This document shows, one piece after another, positions 37,101 to 43,100 of a stretch of DNA of 64,000 nt. The notes under the pieces are model-generated. The model did not search any database. It saw nothing but the letters and a program-made list of their open reading frames with translations, and was not told the origin of the DNA. Location: contig CP137666.1 of assembly GCA_037976565.1 (NCBI GenBank), positions 61,192,605 through 61,256,604 of the forward strand, in the 5' to 3' direction. The translations under genes were made by a program, and so were the position numbers. Each line of letters begins with the position of its first letter. Position 1 is the first letter of the stretch. Source of the stretch: Mesocentrotus franciscanus. Lineage: Eukaryota > Echinodermata > Echinoidea > Camarodonta > Strongylocentrotidae.

Positions 37101-39394
37101 ATTGCACTGGAACATGCTGGCTAATAGATTTCTTTTTACATAAACTGAAATAAAATAAATTGCATGGAAATAAAGGCAGAGGATAATGGTGGTGGTGATG
37201 ATGATGATAACGGTGATATTCTTTATCATATACATAATTAGACTTATATTTTCGAGATAAGAGTACAAAGTGATGATCTGAGGGAGGATATTTGTTTTGT
37301 ATTAAGTGGTTTTATTGGTAAAATTGTATATCTAGTCTTTTCCTGTATCCATGGATTAAAAATATAGAACATATCAATAATCAAGTGATGTACCCTATAT
37401 ACAATCATTATGTTGAGGAAGTTTCTGAGAATAAAATAATATCTGTTTCGACGAAAATGTAGTTACATGCATGTGCTATTGTGTAATAATAATAGTACTT
37501 TGTTCTTTTATGACGCATTTCATGTCTGTTGACATTTCAATGCACTTTACAATATACATAATATAACAAGATAATAAAAGGAAGATGAGTAAACAGAAGT
37601 ATATATAGAAAACAATGAAGTCCTTACAAAGAGAAAAAATTACAACATTACTTATCCTTTAGTACTATTGATATGTTAATTTGAAAAGATGAGTTTTGAG
37701 TTTGATATGAATGTTTCAGTATTGGATATACAACGTAGGGAGTTTGGGAGAGAAGTGTATTATGTTTGCCTTTTGATTATGAAATTTGATTATTTATAAC
37801 TTTCTGCTTTGTATGTGTAATGAAATTGAACAAGAACAGTTTCTTACACAAAAATAAACTTCAAAATCGAAATTAAACTAGTAATAAAAATAATGATAGG
37901 TTTAAAAAGTAAATATGAAATCATTGACCGATACTATATGACAAATATTAATTGATTCGTTAAAGTCATGAATACTCAGCAGGTCAGATCAGCTTATGGA
38001 GATTAACTTAGTTACGTCAATGCTATCCATATTTATATTCAGTATGTTTCTTCTAATTATAGATGACGAAACTTGATAATAAGAAATGTCCATGTATACA
38101 ACCAATGTTAAGGTTGTTTCATATTCAGCAGACATCGTTGAGTGCAATCTTTGATGATATTTGGGAATCATTTAATATTTTATTGCGTTATGCCAAGACA
38201 AGATGATAAAGAGAATAAAATTAATTCATTTAACTAAATACACTTTTCAAACAGCTTAGATTAAGCTTAGATTAAGTTTACAAAGTAATTTGATTTCTGC
38301 TGCCGTAGGCCTCGGTAGGTATGCTCTTTTGCATATTACATGCTGTTGTTGTTTTACTTTGATATTATACTATTTAACATAAACTATACCTCTCTTTTCC
38401 AATAAATATGTATAGAATTAATGTTAATGACCTTACCTCGTACACTCTCCGTTTGGACAGTGGATATCAGGAACTCTTTCGCATACGGTTGGAAAAGTAT
38501 AAACATTTTCACCTGCGAAGAAAGAAAAAACGAAAAGGGGTGAAGGGAACGGAAGAATCGTAGAACTTGACAAGAAATGTAAAACATCAAACTGAGCTAC
38601 TGAAAAAGGTAAATAGCTTTAAAGAAAAGATATTTGTTAGGAACCATTTTAAGTGTAAGCATATCAATTTATTACTTTATGAAAATACATGCTGTCTGAA
38701 GGTCTGATATAGAACGAAACACAATCCAACTATTTTATTCTTTTACACAAAACCCTTAAAAAGTTACCCACATAATCATGATTTGGGTTCAATATTAGTT
38801 TGTCATTAATGCAAAAATTGTTTGAATATGATGAGTTCATACAGGAAGCAAGATCGAAATACACACACAAACAAATAATTATGTAGACACAAAATAATTA
38901 TGTAGGCAACAAAGGAAGCGGAATATACTATCCATATACATGCATAATAAGGGATAAAGAGAAAGAGAAAGAGAGAGAGAGAGAGAGAAGAACAAGAAGA
39001 AAAAAGGGAATTAACAGATGGGTAGAATTTGTAAAAACAACGTTTGTGAAGAAAAAAAATGATGTACTACATGTACATGAAAAACAAAATATTTTTAGAT
39101 ATAATGAATTGAGTAAAATACTCCTCTCGACGGTGGTGACTGACGAGTTTATATCTGAAGCAAAGTTTGACATAAATCGAGGATGTTAATGAATATTATT
39201 CCACTAAACATTCATTACGAAATTATAATATTCAAGTATCCTTTGAGTCATTTTGGTGTATGATCCTCTCTGATGTGAAACTTACCATTGGTGACGAAAG
39301 TGACAAAAGAAAGCAAAATGGCGCCTAGAATAAAGCGTCTCTGTGCCCTGCTACGCAAGTGAAGCAGTTCCCAAAGCAAGTCTAAAGCCATCAT
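10526..39394 (-). CDS. Gene A: large secreted modular protein (EGF, cadherin-like, eight novel repeats, discoidin, Asp-box), 30 exons
   Basis: Multi-exon gene assembled by eye. Coding exons, 5' to 3' on the minus strand, are listed separately below. All introns are GT-AG, every splice phase is compatible with its neighbour, and the total of 5,901 nt gives about 1,966 residues plus TAA. An in-frame TGA lies upstream of the tandem ATGs. Architecture: hydrophobic N-terminus about 21-36; Cys-rich EGF-like region 46-92; cadherin-like repeat about 95-195; basic linker with furin-type sites 198-276; eight related beta-rich modules 278 to about 1610; F5/8 type C domain about 1612-1773; Asp-box region 1781-1966. 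There are many N-x-S/T sequons. No second hydrophobic segment is seen, so the product is probably secreted or matrix-bound. A role in adhesion or extracellular matrix is inferred from the domains only; I do not recognise a named orthologue. Introns not given their own entry show no gene or clear element. Exon edges are sure to a few bases, and alternative exons are possible. Confidence 0.88.
11096..11112. repeat. (GA)n microsatellite next to exon 29 donor
   Basis: Pure GA run inside a longer purine-rich stretch (11,040-11,120). On the gene strand it is (CT)n starting about 12 nt past the donor of exon 29. Confidence 0.9.
11130..11432 (-). CDS. Gene A exon 29: second Asp-box motif and C-terminal region
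   Basis: Residues 1833-1933. NVLGIHNETSELFGL is followed by STDLGDNF, a second Asp-box-like motif 40 residues after the first. The rest is acidic and rich in sequons. Phase 1 on both sides; donor GTAAGC, with a pure dinucleotide repeat about 12 nt beyond it. Confidence 0.9.
12227..12276 (-). CDS. Gene A exon 28: first Asp-box motif
   Basis: Residues 1816-1832. It contains SKDNGTNW, a perfect S-x-D-x-G-x-x-W Asp-box (BNR) motif as found on propeller blades of sialidases and sortilins. 50 nt, phase 2 in, phase 1 out. Confidence 0.84.
13478..13556 (-). CDS. Gene A exon 27: C-terminal Asp-box region, start
   Basis: Residues 1790-1815. GYYERGFLVDPITGTVYVC is a beta-rich stretch with a cysteine. 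Phase 1 in, phase 2 out; donor GTAAGT. Confidence 0.82.
14019..14045 (-). CDS. Gene A exon 26: candidate 27-nt microexon
   Basis: Residues 1781-1789 (VCQTDHKR plus split codons). It is supported by a strong polypyrimidine acceptor (TTTTTCTTTTAG), a GTACTA donor, and phase 1 on both sides between two phase-1 neighbours. Because it is 27 nt and phase 1-1, skipping it would keep the frame; it could therefore be alternative or a false call. Confidence 0.6.
14825..14870. repeat. Short tandem repeat, unit GAAATATAT
   Basis: Four to five copies of a 9-10-bp unit (ATATATGAAATATATGA) in the intron between exons 25 and 26. Confidence 0.85.
15716..15914 (-). CDS. Gene A exon 25: F5/8 type C domain, part 3
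   Basis: Residues 1715-1780. FNARYIRIRPQTH and LRFELYGC are the classic closing strands and final cysteine of the F5/8C fold. Phase 0 in, phase 1 out; donor GTAAGC. Confidence 0.92.
16055..16215. repeat. (ATC/ATT)n microsatellite
   Basis: Long runs of ATC with ATT interruptions in gene A intron 24. It opens low-complexity frames on both strands (poly-His, poly-Ile, poly-Asp) that are not genes. Confidence 0.9.
16390..16660. repeat. Second (ATC)-type microsatellite, abutting exon 24
   Basis: Degenerate CATCAT and GTCGTC runs that end about 20 nt from the donor of exon 24. On the transcribed strand this is a GAU-rich stretch. Confidence 0.88.
16685..16828 (-). CDS. Gene A exon 24: F5/8 type C domain, part 2
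   Basis: Residues 1667-1714. FSGIQMQQGP, YVDSFQISYS and LVWYDYEEDG correspond to the central discoidin strands (family pattern V-x-x-I-x-x-Q-G and F-x-I-x-Y-S). Phase 0 on both sides. Flanked on the donor side by a GAT-type microsatellite. Confidence 0.9.
16965..17035. repeat. Polypyrimidine tract (TTC)n and (TTCC)n
   Basis: TTCTTCTTCTCC repeats followed by TTCCTTCC repeats, in the intron between exons 23 and 24. Confidence 0.88.
17193..17359 (-). CDS. Gene A exon 23: F5/8 type C domain, part 1
   Basis: Residues 1611-1666. It carries the hallmark start of discoidin/F5-8C domains: an opening cysteine, CQFTASSTLNDSHAP, LNSPTGWAPG and NDYLQ. Such domains bind lipids, glycans or collagen in known families. 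Phase 1 in, phase 0 out. Confidence 0.9.
17700..17919 (-). CDS. Gene A exon 22: repeat module 8, end
   Basis: Residues 1538-1610. FTMWFNVTIDED and MPIELDVINTTVPLEVIYY are strand-like. It is the most divergent module and lacks a clear DLGxVxN signature. Phase 0 in, phase 1 out; donor GTATGC. Confidence 0.86.
18306..18477 (-). CDS. Gene A exon 21: repeat module 8, middle
   Basis: Residues 1480-1537. DVVHGRISLKHNE and HAVMINMMTPHYIG match the G-x-x-V and beta-strand pattern of the repeat's first half. One cysteine (SLCTETSD). Phase 2 in, phase 0 out; donor GTAAGT. Confidence 0.87.
18992..19250 (-). CDS. Gene A exon 20: repeat module 7 end and module 8 start
   Basis: Residues 1394-1479. The module 7 tail (IIVSFEIQMADHY) runs into PIMDINMTIEDYDI, which reads as the start of module 8. 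Phase 1 in, phase 2 out; donor GTACGT. Confidence 0.86.
19686..19790 (+). mobile_element. SINE fragment
   Basis: The phrase GAGCACCTTATCATGGAAG followed by a TAAA-AGGAGTAAT-type segment matches the copy at 35,194-35,260 by eye. It lies about 50 bp from the donor of exon 19. Confidence 0.45.
19837..20149 (-). CDS. Gene A exon 19: repeat module 7, first half and signature
   Basis: Residues 1290-1393. Pattern: TYTKPTFHVKRPRG, LSLTIGEKARYYLNI, a lone cysteine in GKNFGCFQLW, signature ALIDFGVISN. Phase 0 in, phase 1 out. The donor is a slightly unusual GTACAA. Confidence 0.88.
20476..20628 (-). CDS. Gene A exon 18: repeat module 6, end
   Basis: Residues 1239-1289. Strand-rich tail VRVQFLTRLELND and WLGGAVKIN. 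Phase 0 on both sides; donor GTAAGG. Confidence 0.87.
21295..21645 (-). CDS. Gene A exon 17: repeat module 6, first half and signature
   Basis: Residues 1122-1238. Starts NPLPEATFTKLN, then VTIGSVVEFNLDIFIP, cysteine pair in TICEARIIATGWNIPC, signature AYLDAGVITN. Phase 0 on both sides; donor GTATGT. Confidence 0.9.
22023..22225 (-). CDS. Gene A exon 16: repeat module 5, second half
   Basis: Residues 1054-1121. Beta-rich: IVGQVVVKLEEAAL, FGVTVQVGETDSW. Phase 1 in, phase 0 out; donor GTAAAG. Confidence 0.87.
22640..22833 (-). mobile_element. tRNA-derived SINE
   Basis: On the minus strand it starts with a tRNA-like head: A box-like TGGTATAGTGAGTGG (22,809-22,823) and B box GGGTTCAAATCCC (22,764-22,776). 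It continues into a core with ACCCAGGTGTAAATGGGTACC. The head ends about 40 bp from the exon 15 donor. The core phrase recurs at 32,334 and 62,609. Confidence 0.8.
22874..23168 (-). CDS. Gene A exon 15: repeat module 5, first half and signature
   Basis: Residues 956-1053. Cysteine pair in SVCRAHFRYGGDNVPC and signature AFLDLGPVRN. Phase 0 in, phase 1 out. A tRNA-derived SINE begins about 40 bp beyond its donor (GTAGGC). Confidence 0.9.
23446..23520. repeat. CT-rich microsatellite abutting exon 14 donor
   Basis: TCTCTCTCTCTCCC and CCTCTCTCTCTG runs reach the donor of exon 14 directly; on the gene strand the tract is GA-rich. Confidence 0.85.
23526..23763 (-). CDS. Gene A exon 14: repeat module 4, second half
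   Basis: Residues 876-955. It opens with the signature TTVNLGVISN and then has a His/Asp/Glu-rich stretch (HWEDHEYHEDD). Phase 2 in, phase 0 out; donor GTGAGT. A purine-rich tract on the coding strand follows the donor. Confidence 0.9.
24189..24469 (-). CDS. Gene A exon 13: repeat module 4, first half
   Basis: Residues 783-875. Pattern: QPSFTLTNRANDGY, SAVSFEIEIEIP, LTVIIKAP, SICRVEVLSVSEMFPC (cysteine pair). Phase 0 in, phase 2 out; donor GTAAGA. Confidence 0.9.
24934..25070 (-). CDS. Gene A exon 12: repeat module 3, end
   Basis: Residues 737-782. It includes a sequon (ATNGTELTV) and a beta-rich tail ending YTSAAK. Phase 1 in, phase 0 out; donor GTAAAT. Confidence 0.85.
25176..25680. repeat. 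Degenerate TTGATTGATGTC tandem repeat
   Basis: Four clean 12-bp copies (25,176-25,225) grade into a long field of TTGA/ATTGAT motifs in gene A intron 11. Confidence 0.85.
25782..25908 (-). CDS. Gene A exon 11: repeat module 3, signature segment
   Basis: Residues 695-736. It contains the signature VRLDFGRVTN followed by LKVHISAQLLFE. Phase 0 in, phase 1 out; donor GTAAGG. Confidence 0.88.
26520..26762 (-). CDS. Gene A exon 10: repeat module 3, first half
   Basis: Residues 614-694. Phase 0 on both sides. It shows the full first-half pattern: TTEPTIDFYPIDG, VVVGACVGFVVTIDL, LIVDLSLPV, then the cysteine pair in MRVCSAQVVSAGYNLPC. Confidence 0.9.
26868..27076 (+). mobile_element. MITE-like element, CAGTGGCGGATC ends, copy 1
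   Basis: Left end CAGTGGCGGATCA and right end GGATCCGTCATG are imperfect inverted repeats. The interior has G-rich runs. No clear target-site duplication. The ends resemble those of non-autonomous hAT elements (family inference). In the intron between exons 9 and 10. Confidence 0.5.
27794..27984 (-). CDS. Gene A exon 9: repeat module 2, end
   Basis: Residues 550-613. Open between acceptor ACCAACAG and donor GTAGGT. Phase 1 in, phase 0 out. Segments such as STEAVVHLTDS and YWFGVAVSVNDE read as beta strands. It has no upstream ATG of its own, so it is easily missed by simple ORF calling. Confidence 0.83.
28536..28649 (-). CDS. Gene A exon 8: repeat module 2, signature segment
   Basis: Residues 512-549. 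It contains the second cysteine (YDCMSDE) and the signature STLDLGTWVN. Phase 1 on both sides. The donor is a weaker GTCAGT, so the 3' edge is slightly less sure than others. Confidence 0.82.
28825..28866. repeat. (AATCA)n microsatellite
   Basis: About eight AATCA copies with one AATAA variant, in the intron between exons 7 and 8. Confidence 0.9.
29007..29199 (-). CDS. Gene A exon 7: repeat module 2, start
   Basis: Residues 448-511. Phase 0 start, phase 1 end. Strand-like hydrophobic alternation (FSIDIVLRNY, VVVELIADN) leads to the conserved cysteine in TICDYEL. Acceptor AATTTCAG, donor GTAAGT. Confidence 0.87.
29905..30132 (-). CDS. Gene A exon 6: repeat module 1, second half
   Basis: Residues 372-447. 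It opens with the module signature ILMNLGDITN and continues with a beta-rich stretch rich in Asp and Asn. Phase 0 on both sides. Acceptor TTTGTAG, donor GTGAGA. Confidence 0.88.
30792..31073 (-). CDS. Gene A exon 5: repeat module 1, first half
   Basis: Residues 278-371. It starts and ends in phase 0. Pattern: NPGAPSEATFFLEK, then VNIGEVIELQLTLWLP, then VTTVGGNYPSF. This is the opening half of the repeat shared with modules 2 to 8. The usual cysteine pair is absent in this copy (phenylalanine and serine positions instead). Confidence 0.88.
31118..31440. repeat. Diverged tandem duplication in gene A intron 4
   Basis: Two copies of roughly 180 bp. Both contain GTTCATT-GA-TGAGT, a GAGAAGAAATNCCTGTACC-type phrase and AATTATGAATAACC-TTTTG (31,205-31,225 and 31,395-31,415). 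Confidence 0.65.
31688..32235 (-). CDS. Gene A exon 4: cadherin-like repeat and basic furin-type linker
   Basis: Residues 95-277. The first about 100 residues carry cadherin-repeat hallmarks: ATDKDGE (the A-x-D-x-D calcium motif), an ILYAL strand, FRIHPKTGAIQL and a terminal LVVSA strand. A C-terminal DxNDN-type motif is missing, so calcium binding is uncertain. The rest is acidic and basic low complexity with RSRRRIRR (199-206), RLRR (257-260) and RRRR (273-276), all possible proprotein-convertase sites. The exon ends in phase 0 with donor GTAAGT. Confidence 0.88.
32320..32511 (+). mobile_element. SINE body and tail
   Basis: Contains CACCCAGGTGAAGTAAATGG, GCACTGCTAAAGCCAGGGTAA and GGCGCTATATAAGC, ending in (ATT)n. 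The tRNA-like head is missing or decayed. Confidence 0.7.
35090..35331 (+). mobile_element. SINE copy, same family
   Basis: TTGGGTACCCGGTAGGAAG, GAGCGCCTTATCATGG and GCTAAAGCTGAGGGTGATAT match the other copies; it ends in ATTATTAT. Confidence 0.6.
36641..36735 (+). mobile_element. tRNA-derived SINE head
   Basis: A box-like GATGGCTCAGTGG and a degenerate B box GATTCAAAACC about 43 bp later, followed by a short tail. A true tRNA gene is unlikely because no clear cloverleaf closes. Confidence 0.6.
36879..36976 (-). CDS. Gene A exon 3: EGF-like domain
   Basis: Residues 62-94. Six cysteines in EGF-like spacing (C-x4-C-x6-C-x-C-x2-C-x5-C, with the CECDPCW core) form an EGF-like domain together with exon 2. 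Acceptor CTGTAG, donor GTGAGT. Phase 2 in, phase 1 out. The gene B exon at 910-1,001 is its counterpart. Confidence 0.87.
36977..38436. other. Gene A intron 2; nothing recognised
   Basis: AT-rich, with only a short GATGAT/GGTGGT run around 37,190. No exon or mobile element seen. Confidence 0.5.
38437..38512 (-). CDS. Gene A exon 2: first half of EGF-like region
   Basis: Residues 37-62, with three cysteines including the motif CPNGECTR. Acceptor TTCGCAG and donor GTAAGG. Phase 1 in, phase 2 out, 76 nt. The same length and phases occur in exon 2 of gene B. Confidence 0.85.
39286..39394 (-). CDS. Gene A exon 1: start codon and signal peptide
   Basis: Residues 1-36. Two tandem ATGs (39,392-39,394 and 39,389-39,391) follow an in-frame TGA, which fixes the start. 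The N-terminus is long and basic (RAQRR) before a hydrophobic run (FILGAILLSFVTFVT), so it reads as a signal peptide or signal-anchor. The donor GTAAGT lies at 39,280-39,285 and the exon ends in phase 1. The parallel exon of gene B encodes a similar leader. Confidence 0.85.
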
Positions 39395-39634
39395 CAGAAT
39401 ATTTGTCGTTGCATTACAGAGGCCTCACATCTTAAATACGACAATGGTATATCCAAAAATGAAATCCACATGTAGATAATCCAGTCAAGTTTCTTTCTTG
39501 TAGTTGTTATTCCATTTGAAGGGATTTTCTCTGGTTTAAGATGGAAATGCTTAGCATTGTTGCAACACACTGGATCGGCAGTGCGCAATGTCGGACTTGG
39601 CTCTAAGCGTGCGGCGTGAGATACAAACCCCGTG

Positions 39635-39640
39635 TATATA
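39635..39640 (-). promoter_or_regulatory. Candidate TATA box of gene A
   Basis: CTATATACAC on the minus strand, about 240 nt upstream of the start codon, followed by a GC-richer stretch. It is placed where a core promoter is expected if there is no upstream non-coding exon. Confidence 0.3.
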
Positions 39641-40105
39641 GACCTTGGGAGGGGTACCAATGGATGCGTCGCATTGTCATAGAAGATGGTGGTGGTGTCT
39701 TAAGGCGTACCATGTATTATCGTATCTTGCTCAAAATATCTAAGGGGGTCGATCAGAGATCCAGAAATGGTTGCCGATCGATAAACTCTTCGGAACAAAA
39801 GGAAACGCAGCTCACTGCAAAATGGAGAATTCTCATGAAAGAACAATAGACCCAAATTGAATAATAGATAGTTTCATTGAGGAGTATATATATACCGAAA
39901 TGGATCTAAGGTTTGGGCATTTCTCTCTAAATGATAGCCCCATATGAAATATTTCCTATATTGAATATTGTATGATTTTCTCGGCTAGATAAGATATTAG
40001 CATGTGGTGTAAATTGATCGTAATGTTAATGATGTTGGTATTTTTGCTGCGGTTACTACATGCGGGCGAGAAACAAATCAATAATGCTTGTTGACCAATC
40101 GATGA

Positions 40106-43100
40106 TGTTTCTTGTTCTCTTCCTCTTGCCTCCTCCCATTCTACTCTACCCCCTTCATGCTACCTTGTTTCTTGTTCTCTTCCTCTTGCCTCCTCTCATT
40201 CTACTCTACCCCTTCATGCTACCTTGTTTCTTGTTCTCTTCCTCTTGCCTCCTCCCATTCTACTCTACCCCCTTCATGCTACCTTGTTTCTTGTTCTCTT
40301 CCTCTTGCCTCCTCCCATTCTACTCTACCCCTTCATGCTACCTTGTTTCTTGTTCTCTTCCTCTTGCCTCCTCCCATTCTACTCTACCCCTTCATGCTAC
40401 CTTGTTTCTTGTTCTCTTCCTCTTGCCTCCTCCCATTCTACTCTACCCCTTCATGCTACCTTGTTTCTTGTTCTCTTCCTCTTGCCTCCTCCCATTCTAC
40501 TCTACCCCCTTCATGCTACCTTGTTTCTTGTTCTCTTCCTCTTGCCTCCTCCCATTCTACTCTACCCCTTCATGCTACCTTGTTTCTTGTTCTCTTCCTC
40601 TTGCCTCCTCCCATTCTACTCTACCCCTTCATGCTACCTTGTTTCTTGTTCTCTTCCTCTTGCCTCCTCCCATTCTACTCTACCCCTTCATGCTACCTTG
40701 TTTCTTGTTCTCTTCCTCTTGTCTCCTCCCATTCTACTCTACCCCCTTCATGCTACCTTGTTTCTTGTTCTCTTCCTCTTGCCTCCTCCCATTCTACTCT
40801 ACCCCCTTCATGCTACCTTGTTTCTTGTTCTCTTCCTCTTGCCTCCTCCCATTCTACTCTACCCCTTCATGCTACCTTGTTTCTTGTTCTCTTCCTCTTG
40901 CCTCCTCCCATTCTACTCTACCCCTTCATGCTACCTTGTTTCTTGTTCTCTTCCTCTTGCCTCCTCCCATTCTACTCTACCCCTTCATGCTACCTTGTTT
41001 CTTGTTCTCTTCCTCTTGCCTCCTCCCATTCTACTCTACCCCTTCATGCTACCTTGTTTCTTGTTCTCTTCCTCTTGCCTCCTCCCATTCTACTCTACCC
41101 CTTCATGCTACCTTGTTTCTTGTTCTCTTCCTCTTGCCTCCTCCCATTCTACTCTACCCCTTCATGCTACCTTGTTTCTTGTTCTCTTCCTCTTGTCTCC
41201 TCCCATTCTACTCTACCCCTTCATGCTACCTTGTTTCTTGTTCTCTTCCTCTTGCCTCCTCTCATTCTACTCTACCCCTTCATGCTACCTTGTTTCTTGT
41301 TCTCTTCCTCTTGCCTCCTCTCATTCTACTCTACCCCTTCATGCTACCTTGTTTCTTGTTCTCTTCCTCTTGCCTCCTCCCATTCTACTCTACCCCTTCA
41401 TGCTACCTTGTTTCTTGTTCTCTTCCTCTTGCCTCCTCTCATTCTACTCTACCCCTTCATGCTACCTTGTTTCTTGTTCTCTTCCTCTTGCCTCCTCCCA
41501 TTCTACTCTACCCCTTCATGCTACCTTGTTTCTTGTTCTCTTCCTCTTGCCTCCTCCCATTCTACTCTACCCCTTCATGCTACCTTGTTTCTTGTTCTCT
41601 TCCTCTTGCCTCCTCCCATTCTACTCTACCCCTTCATGCTACCTTGTTTCTTGTTCTCTTCCTCTTGCCTCCTCCCATTCTACTCTACCCCTTCATGCTA
41701 CCTTGTTTCTTGTTCTCTTCCTCTTGCCTCCTCCCATTCTACTCTACCCCTTCATGCTACCTTGTTTCTTGTTCTCTTCCTCTTGCCTCCTCCCATTCTA
41801 CTCTACCCCTTCATGCTACCTTGTTTCTTGTTCTCTTCCTCTTGCCTCCTCTCATTCTACTCTACCCCTTCATGCTACCTTGTTTCTTGTTCTCTTCCTC
41901 TTGCCTCCTCCCATTCTACTCTACCCCTTCATGCTACCTTGTTTCTTGTTCTCTTCCTCTTGCCTCCTCCCATTCTACTCTACCCCTTCATGCTACCTTG
42001 TTTCTTGTTCTCTTCCTCTTGCCTCCTCCCATTCTACTCTACCCCCTTCATGCTACCTTGTTTCTTGTTCTCTTCCTCTTGCCTCCTCCCATTCTACTCT
42101 ACCCCTTCATGCTACCTTGTTTCTTGTTCTCTTCCTCTTGCCTCCTCCCATTCTACTCTACCCCTTCATGCTACCTTGTTTCTTGTTCTCTTCCTCTTGC
42201 CTCCTCCCATTCTACTCTACCCCTTCATGCTACCTTGTTTCTTGTTCTCTTCCTCTTGCCTCCTCTCATTCTACTCTACCCCTTCATGCTACCTTGTTTC
42301 TTGTTCTCTTCCTCTTGCCTCCTCCCATTCTACTCTACCCCTTCATGCTACCTTGTTTCTTGTTCTCTTCCTCTTGCCTCCTCCCATTCTACTCTACCCC
42401 TTCATGCTACCTTGTTTCTTGTTCTCTTCCTCTTGCCTCCTCCCATTCTACTCTACCCCTTCATGCTACCTTGTTTCTTGTTCTCTTCCTCTTGCCTCCT
42501 CTCATTCTACTCTACCCCTTCATGCTACCTTGTTTCTTGTTCTCTTCCTCTTGCCTCCTCCCATTCTACTCTACCCCTTCATGCTACCTTGTTTCTTGTT
42601 CTCTTCCTCTTGCCTCCTCCCATTCTACTCTACCCCTTCATGCTACCTTGTTTCTTGTTCTCTTCCTCTTGCCTCCTCCCATTCTACTCTACCCCTTCAT
42701 GCTACCTTGTTTCTTGTTCTCTTCCTCTTGCCTCCTCTCATTCTACTCTACCCCTTCATGCTACCTTGTTTCTTGTTCTCTTCCTCTTGCCTCCTCCCAT
42801 TCTACTCTACCCCCTTCATGCTACCTTGTTTCTTGTTCTCTTCCTCTTGCCTCCTCTCATTCTACTCTACCCCCTTCATGCTACCTTGTTTCTTGTTCTC
42901 TTCCTCTTGCCTCCTCTCATTCTACTCTACCCCTTCATGCTACCTTGTTTCTTGTTCTCTTCCTCTTGCCTCCTCCCATTCTACTCTACCCCTTCATGCT
43001 ACCTTGTTTCTTGTTCTCTTCCTCTTGTCTCCTCCCATTCTACTCTACCCCTTCATGCTACCTTGTTTCTTGTTCTCTTCCTCTTGCCTCCTCCCATTCT

